A stretch of DNA of 64,000 nucleotides from Burkholderia guangdongensis. Its GTDB lineage: Bacteria > Pseudomonadota > Gammaproteobacteria > Burkholderiales > Burkholderiaceae. This document shows, piece after piece, positions 1-8,820 of this stretch. The stretch spans positions 124,001-188,000 of the forward strand of contig NZ_JACBNX010000005.1 of assembly GCF_013403875.1 (NCBI RefSeq), written 5' to 3'. A program made the position numbers and the translations under genes. The notes under the pieces are model-generated. The model was not told the origin of the DNA, did no database searches, and saw nothing but the letters and a program-made list of their open reading frames with translations. Within the stretch, counting starts at the first letter, position 1; each line of letters begins with the position of its first letter.

Positions 1-574
1 CGACGTTGACGGTGCGTTGCACGGCATCGAGGGTGCGTTCGAAGCGCTCGCGCCATGCGGCCGCCGAATGCGCAATGAGGCGTCGCACAAACCGTTCGTT
101 TGCGCGATGCATCGCGCGTTCGCCGATGCTGCCGAGCCCGACCCGGCGCATCAGGTGCAGCGCGAGCGACCGCAGCCGGCCGGAGCGCATGCCAAGCAGC
201 GGTGCGGCTGTGCGCCGGCCTTCGTCGGAATAGCGCAACGCCGTCGCGAGCTCTAGGCGCGTGAGCCCTTGCGCGAGCTGCTGCTCGTAGTGCTCGCGGC
301 CGCTATCGTCGGGCACGCGGCCGAGCAGCAGCCGGTACGCGCCGTCGACGAATGCGTCGTCGCGTAGCAGGAACGGGTATTCGATGCCGCGATCGTTCGC
401 GAGCTTGCCCACGTCGTCCACCAGCTTGTCTGCGTCACGCGCGATCGGGCGTAATGCGGCACGGCGCTCGTCAGACGACGGGGTGGCCGCGGCCGGCGCG
501 TCGAGCGGATCGCCGTACGCGGCGGCCTCCGCCTTCACACGCGCGATCAGGTCTTCAAGTACCGGTTTTGACAT
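1..574 (-). CDS. DUF4214-domain protein, C-terminus cut by window edge
   Basis: Starts at the ATG at 574 and reads without a stop to the left edge (about 191 codons seen). It begins MSKPVLEDLIARVK. Around residue 80 it has a DUF4214-like stretch, YRLLLGRVPDDSG followed by QGLTRLELATALRYSDEG. DUF4214 domains are found in large glycosyltransferases and secreted or surface proteins of polysaccharide loci. Its start lies 20 bp inside the end of the wzt-like gene, so the two are probably translationally coupled and belong to the glycan-export operon. The missing C-terminus may carry a catalytic domain, so function is not assigned. Confidence 0.75.
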   Translation of the reverse strand, partial: MSKPVLEDLIARVKAEAAAYGDPLDAPAAATPSSDERRAALRPIARDADKLVDDVGKLANDRGIEYPFLLRDDAFVDGAYRLLLGRVPDDSGREHYEQQLAQGLTRLELATALRYSDEGRRTAAPLLGMRSGRLRSLALHLMRRVGLGSIGERAMHRANERFVRRLIAHSAAAWRERFERTLDAVQRTVNV

Positions 575-1811
575 GGTGCTCCTGTGTGGATTCGAAAGAT
601 TCGTTCGTCCTTTGCTCGAATGCGACCGGCACGTAGCACAGGCCGCTGAACGGCTCGATGCCGAAGCCGGCGATCTCGAAGCTCGCGGCTGCGTCCCACC
701 AGTGCTGGCAGTCGTGCACGTGCGTGTCGTCGCTGTGCAGCGCGACGGTCAGCGTATATTTGCCCGGCGCGAAATTGAGCGGCAGCGTGAAGCGGCAGCG
801 CGTCGTGCGCCCCGACTCGAAGCGCGCCGTCTCGTCGAGCAGCGCTGTGTTCGTGCCGAACACGTCCTGGCCGAAGCGGTCGCGGATCAGGATGCCGACC
901 GACAAGTCCACGTCCCGCTCCGATTCGCAATCGATCTCGATTGCGATCTCGTCGCCGGACGCGAACCGTGTGGCCGGGCCGAAGCGGTTCGACAGCGTGA
1001 CGCCCGCGATCCGCGTAAGCTGCGTGCCGTACGAGCCGTTATCGGACTCGCTGCCGGACGGCTGATCGCGGTCGACGCCCGCGATCAACCGGTAGTAGAC
1101 CTGCGCGGCCTCGTCGGGCGCGCCGTCGTACGCGACCTTGCCGTGCGCGAGCACGATCGCGCGGTCGCACAGCAGCTTCACCGAGTTGATGTCGTGCGAC
1201 ACGTACAGGATCGAGCCGCCGCCGTCGCGGAACTCGCGAATCCGCTTCAGGCACTTCTGCTGAAAGCGCGCGTCGCCAACCGACAGCGCCTCGTCGACGA
1301 TGAAGCAGACCGGGTCAGCGTGGATCGCGACGGCGAAACCGAGTCGCATCACCATCCCGGACGAATACGTGCGCAGTGGCGCGTCGATGAACTCGGCGAG
1401 CTCGGAGAACTCGACGATCGCGTCGAAGCGCTCGCGAATCTCGGCGTTGGTCATGCCGATCATCCGCGCGTTGATCGCGACGTTCTCGCGACCGGACAGG
1501 CGACCATCGAAGCCGGTGCCGAGCTCGAGTAGCGCGGTGATCCGGCCGCGCCGCGCGATCGTGCCACGGTCGGGCAGCAGCACGCCGCTCACGAGCTTCA
1601 GCAGCGTCGACTTGCCCGCGCCGTTCTGGCCGAGCACGCCGATCGCCTCGCCGCGGCCGAGCCGGAACGAGATGTCGTCGAGCGCGGTGTGCACGCGATG
1701 CCGTGGGCGCTTGAGCAGCCCTTCGACGAGGCGGTCCTTGCTGGTGTTGTAGATCTTGAAGCGCTTCGACAGACGCTCGACTTCGAGCACCGGCTGCGCG
1801 TCGTGAGGCAT
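555..1811 (-). CDS. wzt: Polysaccharide ABC exporter ATPase (Wzt-like)
   Basis: ATPase subunit of an ABC-2 polysaccharide exporter, paired with the permease just upstream. Visible motifs are Walker A GQNGAGKST (residues about 61-69), signature YSSGM (about 149-153) and Walker B FIVDE (about 170-174). The last ~150 residues form a beta-rich Wzt_C-type domain (VDLSVGILIRDRFGQDVFG). In O-antigen Wzt proteins such a domain recognises the capped end of the glycan. An alternative GTG start at 1820 overlaps the permease stop as GTGA, so the true start could be 3 codons earlier. Substrate unknown; the symbol reflects family, not a proven O-antigen role. Confidence 0.88.
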   Translation of the reverse strand: MPHDAQPVLEVERLSKRFKIYNTSKDRLVEGLLKRPRHRVHTALDDISFRLGRGEAIGVLGQNGAGKSTLLKLVSGVLLPDRGTIARRGRITALLELGTGFDGRLSGRENVAINARMIGMTNAEIRERFDAIVEFSELAEFIDAPLRTYSSGMVMRLGFAVAIHADPVCFIVDEALSVGDARFQQKCLKRIREFRDGGGSILYVSHDINSVKLLCDRAIVLAHGKVAYDGAPDEAAQVYYRLIAGVDRDQPSGSESDNGSYGTQLTRIAGVTLSNRFGPATRFASGDEIAIEIDCESERDVDLSVGILIRDRFGQDVFGTNTALLDETARFESGRTTRCRFTLPLNFAPGKYTLTVALHSDDTHVHDCQHWWDAAASFEIAGFGIEPFSGLCYVPVAFEQRTNESFESTQEHHVKTGT

Positions 1812-1816
1812 CGGTT

Positions 1817-2599
1817 TCACAGCATGTCCCTCAGTTCCGACTGCAGGCGGCCGAGCAGCCAGCGGCTCGCGGCGAGGCTCGCGCCAGCGGCGCCGACAAG
1901 CGCGACGAGTTCCTTCGGCGGCGGCGCGCGATGCCAGACGACGATCTCGTGCACCGAGTCGATCGCCCAGAACACCGGGCTGAAGTGCATTCCCTTCGCG
2001 GCCCACGGCGGCAGGATCGACGCGAGATAGACGACGGGCGTCAGCCAGAACGCGAACTGCAGCAGGATGTTCAGCACGTTCTTCACGTCGGGGATGAACA
2101 GGTCGAGCGTGCCGAGGACGATCCCGATCCCGTACGCCATCGCGCTCAGCAGCAGCGTGACGACGGGCAGTAGCAGCCACTGCGCGCCGATCGGAAAGCC
2201 GATCAGCAGCAGGAACAGCGCGAAGAACGCCATCGTGATGCAGTAGACGACCCATTCCGCGATGACGATGTGCAGCGGCATCAGCCACAGATCGACGTTG
2301 ATCTTGCGGATCAGGTGCGCCTTCGCGCTGTAGACCGGCGTGATCCGGGACAGCAGGTTCGCGAACAGGTTCCACGTCAGCACACCGCCGATCAGATAGA
2401 CCGTATACAGATGCGGGTCCGCGTCGGTGCCGAGCCGCGTGCGCATGAAGCGCGAGAACACGGTGACGAACAGCACGATGAACGACACCGGCTGGATCAG
2501 CAGCCACGCGGCGCCGAGCGCGTTTTCGCGATGGCGGTCGATGAGCTCCATGCGGGAGAGCAGCAGCACGTGCCTGAGACTGGTTTTGAGTGGAGTCAT
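1817..2599 (-). CDS. wzm: Polysaccharide ABC exporter permease (Wzm-like)
   Basis: A 260-residue ABC2_membrane-type permease. It has the family hallmark RHRENALGAAW before the first membrane span, then about six hydrophobic segments (e.g. around LIQPVSFIVLFVTVF and WVVYCITMAFFALFLLL). It would form the inner-membrane channel with the adjacent Wzt-like ATPase and flip a lipid-linked glycan to the periplasm. The start lies 20 bp after the glycosyltransferase stop. The stop overlaps a possible GTG start of the ATPase, which indicates one operon. Confidence 0.88.
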   Translation of the reverse strand: MTPLKTSLRHVLLLSRMELIDRHRENALGAAWLLIQPVSFIVLFVTVFSRFMRTRLGTDADPHLYTVYLIGGVLTWNLFANLLSRITPVYSAKAHLIRKINVDLWLMPLHIVIAEWVVYCITMAFFALFLLLIGFPIGAQWLLLPVVTLLLSAMAYGIGIVLGTLDLFIPDVKNVLNILLQFAFWLTPVVYLASILPPWAAKGMHFSPVFWAIDSVHEIVVWHRAPPPKELVALVGAAGASLAASRWLLGRLQSELRDML

Positions 2600-2619
2600 G
2601 GAGAGTAGGGCGTCGCGGC

Positions 2620-3825
2620 TCAGGTCAGGATTTCGCGGTACACGGCGAGCGTCTCGTCGGCGGTGCGGCTCCAGCCGAAGCGGCGCGCACGCGCGGTGCC
2701 GGCGGCGATCAGGCGCGCGCGCAGCGCGTCGTCGTCGATCAGCGCGCGCATCGCGTCCGCGAAGCCGTCGACGTCGGCCGGGTCGCGCACGAGCGCCGCG
2801 TCGCCGGCCACCTCGCGCAGCGCGGCCGCGCTCGAGCACAGCACCGGCACGCCGGCGGCCATCCCTTCGATCAGCGGCAGTCCGAATCCTTCGTAGATCG
2901 ACGGATAGACGATCGCGAGCGCGCCGGCGGTCACGAGCGGCATGTCGCGGTCCGGCACGTAGCCGAGCTTGCGCACCGTGCCGTCGCGCAGCGACGGTTC
3001 GAGCGCCGCGTGCAGCGCGTCGGTCAGCCAGCCTTCGACGCCGACCAGCACGAGCGGTACGCGCATGCGCATCGGCTTCGGCAGCAGCGCATGCGCGGCG
3101 AGCGCGGTCAGCAGATTCTTGCGCGGCTCGAGCGTGCCGATCGCCGCGAAATAGTTGCCGTGCGTGAGGTCGTAGCGCGCGAGCACGCGGTTCGTGTCGG
3201 CGGGCAGGCGCGGTGCGAACACGGGCGACACGCCGTTGTGGACGACGCGGATTTTCGGCGCCGCGTCCGGCATGCACGCTTCGAGCTCGCTGCGCACGAA
3301 GTCGGACACGACGACGATCCGGTCCGCGCGCCGGACCGCGTCCGGGAAGTTCGCGCGCAGCAGCGCGAGGCGCGCGGCCGGATGGTATTCCGGATGATGG
3401 ACCCACGACACGTCGTGCACGGTGATCACGGTCGGCCCGCGAAAGCGGAACGGAATGAAGTTCGGCTCGTGATAGACCTGCGGCGCGGCGCGCCCGCGCA
3501 GACCCGCGCTGAAGCGGTGCTGCTCGACGTACGGCATGAAGCGGTACGCGCCGGGCAGGTACTTGCGCGCGAAGCGCTTGGCGGCGGCAGCCGCGGCGGT
3601 GCGCGGCGACTGGCGCGCCGGCATCCCGTCCGCGCGCAGCGCGTCGTGTCCGCTCAGCGTCGACGACCAGTGCGTGCCGTAGAAGAAGCGCACGCCGTGG
3701 CCGCGCGCGATCAGCTCGCGCGCGAGGTGGGCCGCGTATTGTCCGATGCCCGTCAGCGGCGTGAGCAGTGCGCGGCCGCCCATCGCGACGTCGATCGGCG
3801 TTTCGGCTGGAGGTTTGGCGATCAT
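2620..3825 (-). CDS. GT4-family glycosyltransferase
   Basis: A 401-residue GT-B fold enzyme. The N-terminal half has the acceptor-side motif LTGIGQYAAHLARELIARGH. The C-terminal half has the nucleotide-sugar motif with the E-x7-E pair in EGFGLPLIEG (about residues 310-320), typical of family GT4 (mannosyltransferase/RfaG-like). It is the first gene of the minus-strand glycan operon and is transcribed away from the type I secretion genes. The sugar donor and acceptor cannot be deduced. It probably builds or caps the glycan exported by the Wzm/Wzt pair. Confidence 0.85.
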   Translation of the reverse strand: MIAKPPAETPIDVAMGGRALLTPLTGIGQYAAHLARELIARGHGVRFFYGTHWSSTLSGHDALRADGMPARQSPRTAAAAAAKRFARKYLPGAYRFMPYVEQHRFSAGLRGRAAPQVYHEPNFIPFRFRGPTVITVHDVSWVHHPEYHPAARLALLRANFPDAVRRADRIVVVSDFVRSELEACMPDAAPKIRVVHNGVSPVFAPRLPADTNRVLARYDLTHGNYFAAIGTLEPRKNLLTALAAHALLPKPMRMRVPLVLVGVEGWLTDALHAALEPSLRDGTVRKLGYVPDRDMPLVTAGALAIVYPSIYEGFGLPLIEGMAAGVPVLCSSAAALREVAGDAALVRDPADVDGFADAMRALIDDDALRARLIAAGTARARRFGWSRTADETLAVYREILT

Positions 3826-3891
3826 TTACCTGCGCGGCGGGTGGTAATCGGTTTTTTAGTGGCGCAAGTATCTGGCGTTTTTAACGGAATG

Positions 3892-3911
3892 AATGTGACG
3901 ACCGTCACATT
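3892..3911. promoter_or_regulatory. CRP/FNR-family operator palindrome
   Basis: AATGTGACG-AC-CGTCACATT is a perfect 9-bp inverted repeat. It contains TGTGA-N6-TCACA, the exact consensus of the CRP/FNR superfamily. It lies 66 bp upstream of the glycosyltransferase start and 138 bp upstream of the T1SS ATPase start. Which CRP-like protein binds is inference. In Burkholderia the c-di-GMP-responsive CRP/FNR-type regulator Bcam1349 controls exopolysaccharide genes and is one candidate. Confidence 0.7.
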
Positions 3912-3920
3912 TGGCGGGGG

Positions 3921-3939
3921 GCAATTCGAGCAGAATTGC
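3921..3939. promoter_or_regulatory. Second inverted repeat in divergent promoter
   Basis: GCAATTC-GAGCA-GAATTGC is a perfect 7-bp inverted repeat next to the CRP-like site. It could be a separate operator or an RNA hairpin in the T1SS leader. There is no T-run, so it is not a terminator. Confidence 0.4.
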
Positions 3940-4049
3940 GCCGTCGCTAAGGGCGGCGGGCCACGGCCCGGCCGCGCATCCACAAGACAGACGAGAGACC
4001 AGGCGCGGCGCCGCACTGAAAACGCGGCGGCGATGGCCGAACGTAAAAA

Positions 4050-5924
4050 ATGACACCGAAAGCCAGACTACCGTCGAACGAAATCATTCAGGCGCTGCTG
4101 GGGTACCGGCGCCTGTTCCGCACGGTCGGCATCTTCAGCATGTTGATCAACGTGCTGATGCTCGTGCCGTCCATCTACATGCTGCAGGTATACGACCGCG
4201 TGCTGCCGTCGCGCAACGGCGCGACGCTCGGGATGCTGACGCTGATCATGCTGCTGATGTACGGGCTGTCGTCCGGGCTCGAGTACGTGCGCAGCTTCAT
4301 CCTGATCCGGCTCGGCGGCAAGCTCGACATGCAGCTCAACGAGCGCGTCTATACGGCCGCGTTCGAGACGAACCTGAAGCAGAAGGGAGTCAACGCGGGC
4401 CAGGCGCTGAACGACCTGACCGCGATCCGTCAGTTCGTGACCGGCAATGCGGTGTTCGCGTTCTGCGACGCGCCGTGGTTCCCGATCTACCTGATCGTGA
4501 TCTTCGTGTTCAACGTATGGCTCGGCGCGTTCGCGCTGCTCGGCTCGGTGGTGCTGATCGGGCTCGCGATCCTGAACGAGCGCGTGTCGAAACGTCCGCT
4601 CGCCGAGGCGTCGACGCTGTCGATCCGCGCGTCGACGCTCGCCGGCTCGAACCTGCGCAACGCGGAGGTGATCGAGGCGATGGGCATGCTGCCGAACCTG
4701 ATGTCGCGCTGGTCGATCCTGCAGGCCGGCTTCCTCGCGCGGCAGGCCGAGGCGAGCGAGAAGGCCGCGCTCGTCAGCAACGTGACGAAGTTCGTGCGGC
4801 TGTCGCTGCAGTCGCTCGTGCTCGGCGTCGGCGCGCTGCTCGCGATCGACGGCAAGGTGTCGCCCGGGATGATGGTCGCCGGCTCGATCCTGATGGGGCG
4901 CACGCTGAGTCCGCTCGAAATGCTGATCTCCGTGTGGCGGCAGTGGGAATCCGCGAAAAACGCCTACGGCCGGCTCGTCGATCTGCTCGAAGGCAATCCG
5001 GCGCGGCGCATCGGGATGAGCCTGCCGCCGCCGCGGGGCGAGGTCGCGCTCGAAGGCGTCAGCGCGGCGCCGCCGAGCTCGCGCACCCCGGTGCTGCAAG
5101 GCGTGTCGTTCCGGATCGACACCGGCGACATCGTCGGCGTGATCGGGCCGAGCGCGTCGGGCAAGTCGACGCTCGCGCGGCTGATGGTCGGCGTGTGGCC
5201 GGCGGCCATCGGCAGCGTTCGCCTCGACGGCGCCGACGTCTATCAGTGGAACAAGGAGCAGCTCGGCGAGCACGTCGGCTATCTGCCGCAGGACATCGAG
5301 CTGTTCGGCGGCTCGATCGCCGAGAACATCGCGCGCTTCGGGCAGATCGATTCGGCGAAGGTCGTCACGGCCGCGCAGCTCGCTGGCGTGCACGACATGA
5401 TCCTGCGGCTGCCGAACGGCTATGACACGCTCGTCGGCGACAACGGCACCGGGCTGTCCGGCGGGCAGAAGCAGCGGATCGGCCTGGCGCGCGCGCTGTA
5501 TGGCGACCCGACGCTCATCGTGCTCGACGAACCGAACTCGAACCTCGACGACGCCGGCGAGGCCGCGCTGAAGCTCGCGATCGACCGGCTGCACGAAGCC
5601 GGCAAGACCGTCGTGCTGATCACGCACCGCACGAGCATCCTCGCCGCGACGACGAAGCTGCTGCTGCTCGTCGAAGGGCAGGTGAAGCTGTTCGGCCCGA
5701 CGCCGCACGTGATGGCCGCGCTGCAGCGCGCACCCGCGCAGCAGCAGGCGCCGCAGGCACACCCGCAGCAGGCGCACCCGCCGCAGGCACACCCGCAGCA
5801 GCCACATCCGGCGGCCGCGCATCCGGGCGCTGTGCCGAAGCCGGCGGCGGCCGACGGCGCCAGCGCGCCGGACGCGGCGTCCGCGTCAGATTTCGCCTCT
5901 TCGTCCGCGCATGCGGCCGCGTAA
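4050..5924 (+). CDS. Type I secretion ABC permease/ATPase (PrtD family)
   Basis: A 624-residue fused exporter half-transporter. The N-terminal membrane domain (about residues 20-300, with spans near IFSMLINVLMLVPSIYML and FPIYLIVIFVF) precedes an ABC domain. The ABC domain has Walker A GPSASGKST (about 366), signature LSGGQKQR (about 470) and Walker B LIVLDEP (about 489). There is no N-terminal C39 peptidase domain, as in the PrtD/AprD class that exports proteases, lipases and adhesins. The last ~65 residues are an unusual Pro/Gln/His/Ala-rich tail with HPQQ repeats. It is followed 14 bp later by the HlyD adaptor gene. The secreted substrate is not encoded in the visible cluster. Confidence 0.9.
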   Translation: MTPKARLPSNEIIQALLGYRRLFRTVGIFSMLINVLMLVPSIYMLQVYDRVLPSRNGATLGMLTLIMLLMYGLSSGLEYVRSFILIRLGGKLDMQLNERVYTAAFETNLKQKGVNAGQALNDLTAIRQFVTGNAVFAFCDAPWFPIYLIVIFVFNVWLGAFALLGSVVLIGLAILNERVSKRPLAEASTLSIRASTLAGSNLRNAEVIEAMGMLPNLMSRWSILQAGFLARQAEASEKAALVSNVTKFVRLSLQSLVLGVGALLAIDGKVSPGMMVAGSILMGRTLSPLEMLISVWRQWESAKNAYGRLVDLLEGNPARRIGMSLPPPRGEVALEGVSAAPPSSRTPVLQGVSFRIDTGDIVGVIGPSASGKSTLARLMVGVWPAAIGSVRLDGADVYQWNKEQLGEHVGYLPQDIELFGGSIAENIARFGQIDSAKVVTAAQLAGVHDMILRLPNGYDTLVGDNGTGLSGGQKQRIGLARALYGDPTLIVLDEPNSNLDDAGEAALKLAIDRLHEAGKTVVLITHRTSILAATTKLLLLVEGQVKLFGPTPHVMAALQRAPAQQQAPQAHPQQAHPPQAHPQQPHPAAAHPGAVPKPAAADGASAPDAASASDFASSSAHAAA

Positions 5925-5938
5925 CCGGCACCTTCGCT

Positions 5939-7303
5939 ATGTCTAAATCCACCAACAAGAAAATGGGCACGCCCGCGCTGGAAATCGTCGGCAGCGGCGT
6001 GCCGATCACGATCGACGTCGACGAGACGCGCTATGTCCGGATCGGCTGGATCGTCGTGCTGGTCGGCGTCGTCGGCTTTCTGCTGTGGGCGACGTTCGCG
6101 CCGCTCAGCAAGGGCGTGACCGTGCAGGGCACGGTCGTCGTGACCGGCAATCGCAAGACGATCCAGCATCCGACGGGGGGCATCGTGCAGGACATCCTCG
6201 TGCACGAGGGCGATACCGTGAAGGCCGGCCAGGTGCTCGTGAGGATGAACGACGTGCAGGCGAAGGCGGACGTGTCGTCGATCCGCGCGCGCTATCTGTC
6301 CGATCTCGCGGTGAAGTCGCGCCTGCTCGCGGAGGCGTCGAACGCCGACCAGATCACGCTGCCGTCCGAGCTGACCGACCGGATCGCCGCGCACGACCGG
6401 CAGGTCGAGGACGACGTCGCGTTGCAGAAGCAGTTGCTGATCTCGCGCCGGCTCGGGCTGCAGGCGGCGCTCGGCGCGCTGAACGAGCAGATCGCCGGCT
6501 ACGGCGCGCAGCTCGCCGGCAGCAAGGGCTCGGCCGCGCAGCTCACGCTCGAGCGCCAGACGCTCGACGATCAGCTCGGCAGCATGCGCGAGCTCGCGAA
6601 CGAAGGCTATGCGCCGCGCGTGAAGGTGCAGGAGCTCGAACGGCAGAGCGCGTCGCTGAACGGCGAGATCCTGCGCGGCAGCGGCACGATCGGCCAGCTG
6701 TCGAGCCAGATCGCCGAGGCGCGGATGCATGCCGCGCAACTGAAGGACGATTACCTGAAGGACGTCCGCACGCAGCTGACCGAAGTGCAGCGCGATGCCG
6801 AAGACCTGAGGAGCCGGCTGCAGGCGAGCGAGTTCCAGCTCGCGAACAGCGACGTGCGCTCGCCGGTCGACGGCACCGTCGTCGGCGTCAACGTGTTCAC
6901 CGACGGCGGCGTCGTTGGCGCGGGCGCGAAGCTGATGGACGTGGTGCCGACCGGCGAGCCGCTCGAGGTCGAGGGCGAGCTGCCGGTCAACCTCGTCGAC
7001 AAGGTGAAGGACGGGATGCGCGTCGAGATGATGTTTACCGCGTTCAACTCGAATACGACGCCGCGCGTGCCCGGCGTGCTGACGCTGGTGTCGGCCGATC
7101 GGCTCGTCAACGAGCGAACCGGCGCGCCGTACTACCGCGTGCGCGCGAAGGTCACGCCGCACGGAATGGCGATGCTCGGCAAGCTCGACATCCGTGCCGG
7201 GATGCCGGTCGAGCTGTTCGTGAATGCGGGCCAGCGTTCGATGATGAGCTATCTGATGAAGCCGATCGTCGACCGCGCGAACACGGCAATGACGGAGGAC
7301 TGA
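5939..7303 (+). CDS. Type I secretion periplasmic adaptor (HlyD family)
   Basis: A 454-residue membrane-fusion protein. It has a short cytoplasmic N-terminus, one membrane span (about residues 33-55, IGWIVVLVGVVGFLLWATFA), a lipoyl half-motif (KTIQHPTGGIVQDILVHEGD), a long alpha-helical hairpin (about 110-295) and the returning lipoyl/beta-barrel section (LANSDVRSPVDGTVVGVNVF). It bridges the ABC protein and the outer-membrane channel. Its stop codon abuts the ATG of the TolC-like gene, which implies translational coupling. Confidence 0.92.
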   Translation: MSKSTNKKMGTPALEIVGSGVPITIDVDETRYVRIGWIVVLVGVVGFLLWATFAPLSKGVTVQGTVVVTGNRKTIQHPTGGIVQDILVHEGDTVKAGQVLVRMNDVQAKADVSSIRARYLSDLAVKSRLLAEASNADQITLPSELTDRIAAHDRQVEDDVALQKQLLISRRLGLQAALGALNEQIAGYGAQLAGSKGSAAQLTLERQTLDDQLGSMRELANEGYAPRVKVQELERQSASLNGEILRGSGTIGQLSSQIAEARMHAAQLKDDYLKDVRTQLTEVQRDAEDLRSRLQASEFQLANSDVRSPVDGTVVGVNVFTDGGVVGAGAKLMDVVPTGEPLEVEGELPVNLVDKVKDGMRVEMMFTAFNSNTTPRVPGVLTLVSADRLVNERTGAPYYRVRAKVTPHGMAMLGKLDIRAGMPVELFVNAGQRSMMSYLMKPIVDRANTAMTED

Positions 7304-8788
7304 ATGAGCATGGTCCATTCCGAATGCCGTCGCGGCAGGGCCGCGCGCGCCCGGGCCCGAACCCGGACGGGTTCGCCGCGCGTCGCGCGCATCGTCGCCG
7401 TGCTGCTCGCGATCGCCGCCGCGTTCGCGCAGCCGCGCCACGCGAGCGCGCTTGGGCTCGTCGACGTGTACGAGGCGGCGCTCACCCACGATCCGGTGCT
7501 CGCGCAGGCGCAGAAGCAGAAGGAGGCCGACGACGCGAACCGTGCGATCGGGCGCTCGTATCTGTTGCCGAATCTGTCCGCGAACTACGGCGAATACCGC
7601 GAGAAGACCGAGACCACCGGTCTCGGTCAGGCGCAGGGCGGCGGGGATCTCACCTCGTCGTCGATCTACCACGCGTATGCGCGCGGCATTTCGCTGCGCC
7701 AGCCGCTGATCAACTTCGAGGGGATCGCGCGCTACCGCTACGGCAACGCGATGGCGCTCGCCGGCGACGCGACCTATGAGGATCATCGCGAGGATCTGCT
7801 GCTGCGCGTGCTGTCCGCGTATACGGACACGGCGTTCGCGCAGGAGCAGTTGAATCTGGCCGACGCGCACAAGCGCACGCTCGACGCGCAGCTCGCCGGA
7901 AACGAGACGAGCCTGCGGCTCGGCACCGGCACACGGACCGAAGTGCTCGAGACGACCGCGAAGGCGGATCTCGCGCAGGCGGACGTCTCCGATGCGCGCG
8001 ACAGCGTCGACAATTTCTCGCATGCGCTCGAGGCGCTGACCGGGCTGTCGGCGTCGCTGGACGTCGCGTCGCTCGACCGGCTCAAGGACGGCTTCAGGCC
8101 CGCGATGCCGGCGCCGATGACGTTCGACGCGTGGCGCGACATCGCGCTCGACAGCAACGCGTCGCTGATCGCGGAGCGGCACGCGGTCGAGGCCGCGCGC
8201 CAGCAGATGAACATTTCGCGGGCCGGCTATCTGCCGCGCGTCGACCTCGTCGCCGGGTTGTCGCAGAACCAGTCGAACACGGTGGACGCGATCGGCAACC
8301 GCTATCTGACGAAATCGATCGGCGTCGAGCTGACGATTCCGCTGTATTCCGGCGGCATGGTGCAGGCGTCGACCGCGCAGTCGCGCGCGAACTACGAGCG
8401 GATGCAGTTCGAGCTGCAGGACAAGACGAACAAGGTGCTGCTCGAGCTGCGCAAGCAGTACAACATCTGCGTCAGCAGCGCGACGCGGATCGACGCGCTC
8501 GCGAAGGCGGTGGACTCCGCGAACCTGCTGATCACCGCGACCCGCAAGGGGATCCAGGCCGGCGAACGCACCAACGTCGATCTGCTCGGCGCCGAGGAGC
8601 AGCTCTACCAGGCGAGGCGCGACCTGTCGCGCGCGCGCTATCAGTACCTGTTCGCGAGCCTGCAGCTGAAGTACGTGGCCGGCACGCTGACCGAGCAGGA
8701 CCTGGTCGAGATCGCGCAGTGGTTCGTGCCCGCGTCCGGCAAAACGGCGGCCGCGCCCGCGGCCGGCGCGACGCTCGTATCGAAATGA
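7304..8788 (+). CDS. TolC-family outer-membrane channel of the T1SS
   Basis: A 494-residue TolC-like protein. An arginine-rich N-terminus precedes a hydrophobic signal segment ending near HASALG (about residue 50). Two TolC repeats follow, the first opening GLVDVYEAALTHDPVLAQAQ and the second around SLIAERHAVEAARQQM. The mature protein should form the trimeric outer-membrane tunnel of this T1SS. The ATG follows the HlyD stop directly, with GGAGG-like bases just upstream. The 50-residue signal region is long, so an internal start is possible, but no better-placed Shine-Dalgarno site was seen. Confidence 0.9.
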   Translation: MSMVHSECRRGRAARARARTRTGSPRVARIVAVLLAIAAAFAQPRHASALGLVDVYEAALTHDPVLAQAQKQKEADDANRAIGRSYLLPNLSANYGEYREKTETTGLGQAQGGGDLTSSSIYHAYARGISLRQPLINFEGIARYRYGNAMALAGDATYEDHREDLLLRVLSAYTDTAFAQEQLNLADAHKRTLDAQLAGNETSLRLGTGTRTEVLETTAKADLAQADVSDARDSVDNFSHALEALTGLSASLDVASLDRLKDGFRPAMPAPMTFDAWRDIALDSNASLIAERHAVEAARQQMNISRAGYLPRVDLVAGLSQNQSNTVDAIGNRYLTKSIGVELTIPLYSGGMVQASTAQSRANYERMQFELQDKTNKVLLELRKQYNICVSSATRIDALAKAVDSANLLITATRKGIQAGERTNVDLLGAEEQLYQARRDLSRARYQYLFASLQLKYVAGTLTEQDLVEIAQWFVPASGKTAAAPAAGATLVSK

Positions 8789-8820
8789 CGGGGCCGGCAT
8801 CCGCGGATGCCGGCTGACGG

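Larger units (their letters stand above)
3826..4049. other. Divergent promoter region between glycan and T1SS genes
   Basis: These 224 bp separate two divergent operons. They contain a perfect CRP/FNR-like palindrome (3892-3911) and, 9 bp further on, a second perfect inverted repeat, GCAATTC-N5-GAATTGC (3921-3939). Both operons could be co-controlled from here. I did not identify convincing -35/-10 hexamers. Confidence 0.6.

Noticed and set aside
3911-5425. 504-codon plus-strand frame overlapping the T1SS ATPase
   Set aside because: Translation is Arg/Ala-rich, while the overlapping frame has complete ABC motifs.
5420-8800. 1126-codon open frame on the minus strand across the T1SS genes
   Set aside because: It mirrors the HlyD and TolC genes in reverse, has Arg/His-rich composition and no family match; it reflects G/C-biased codon use.
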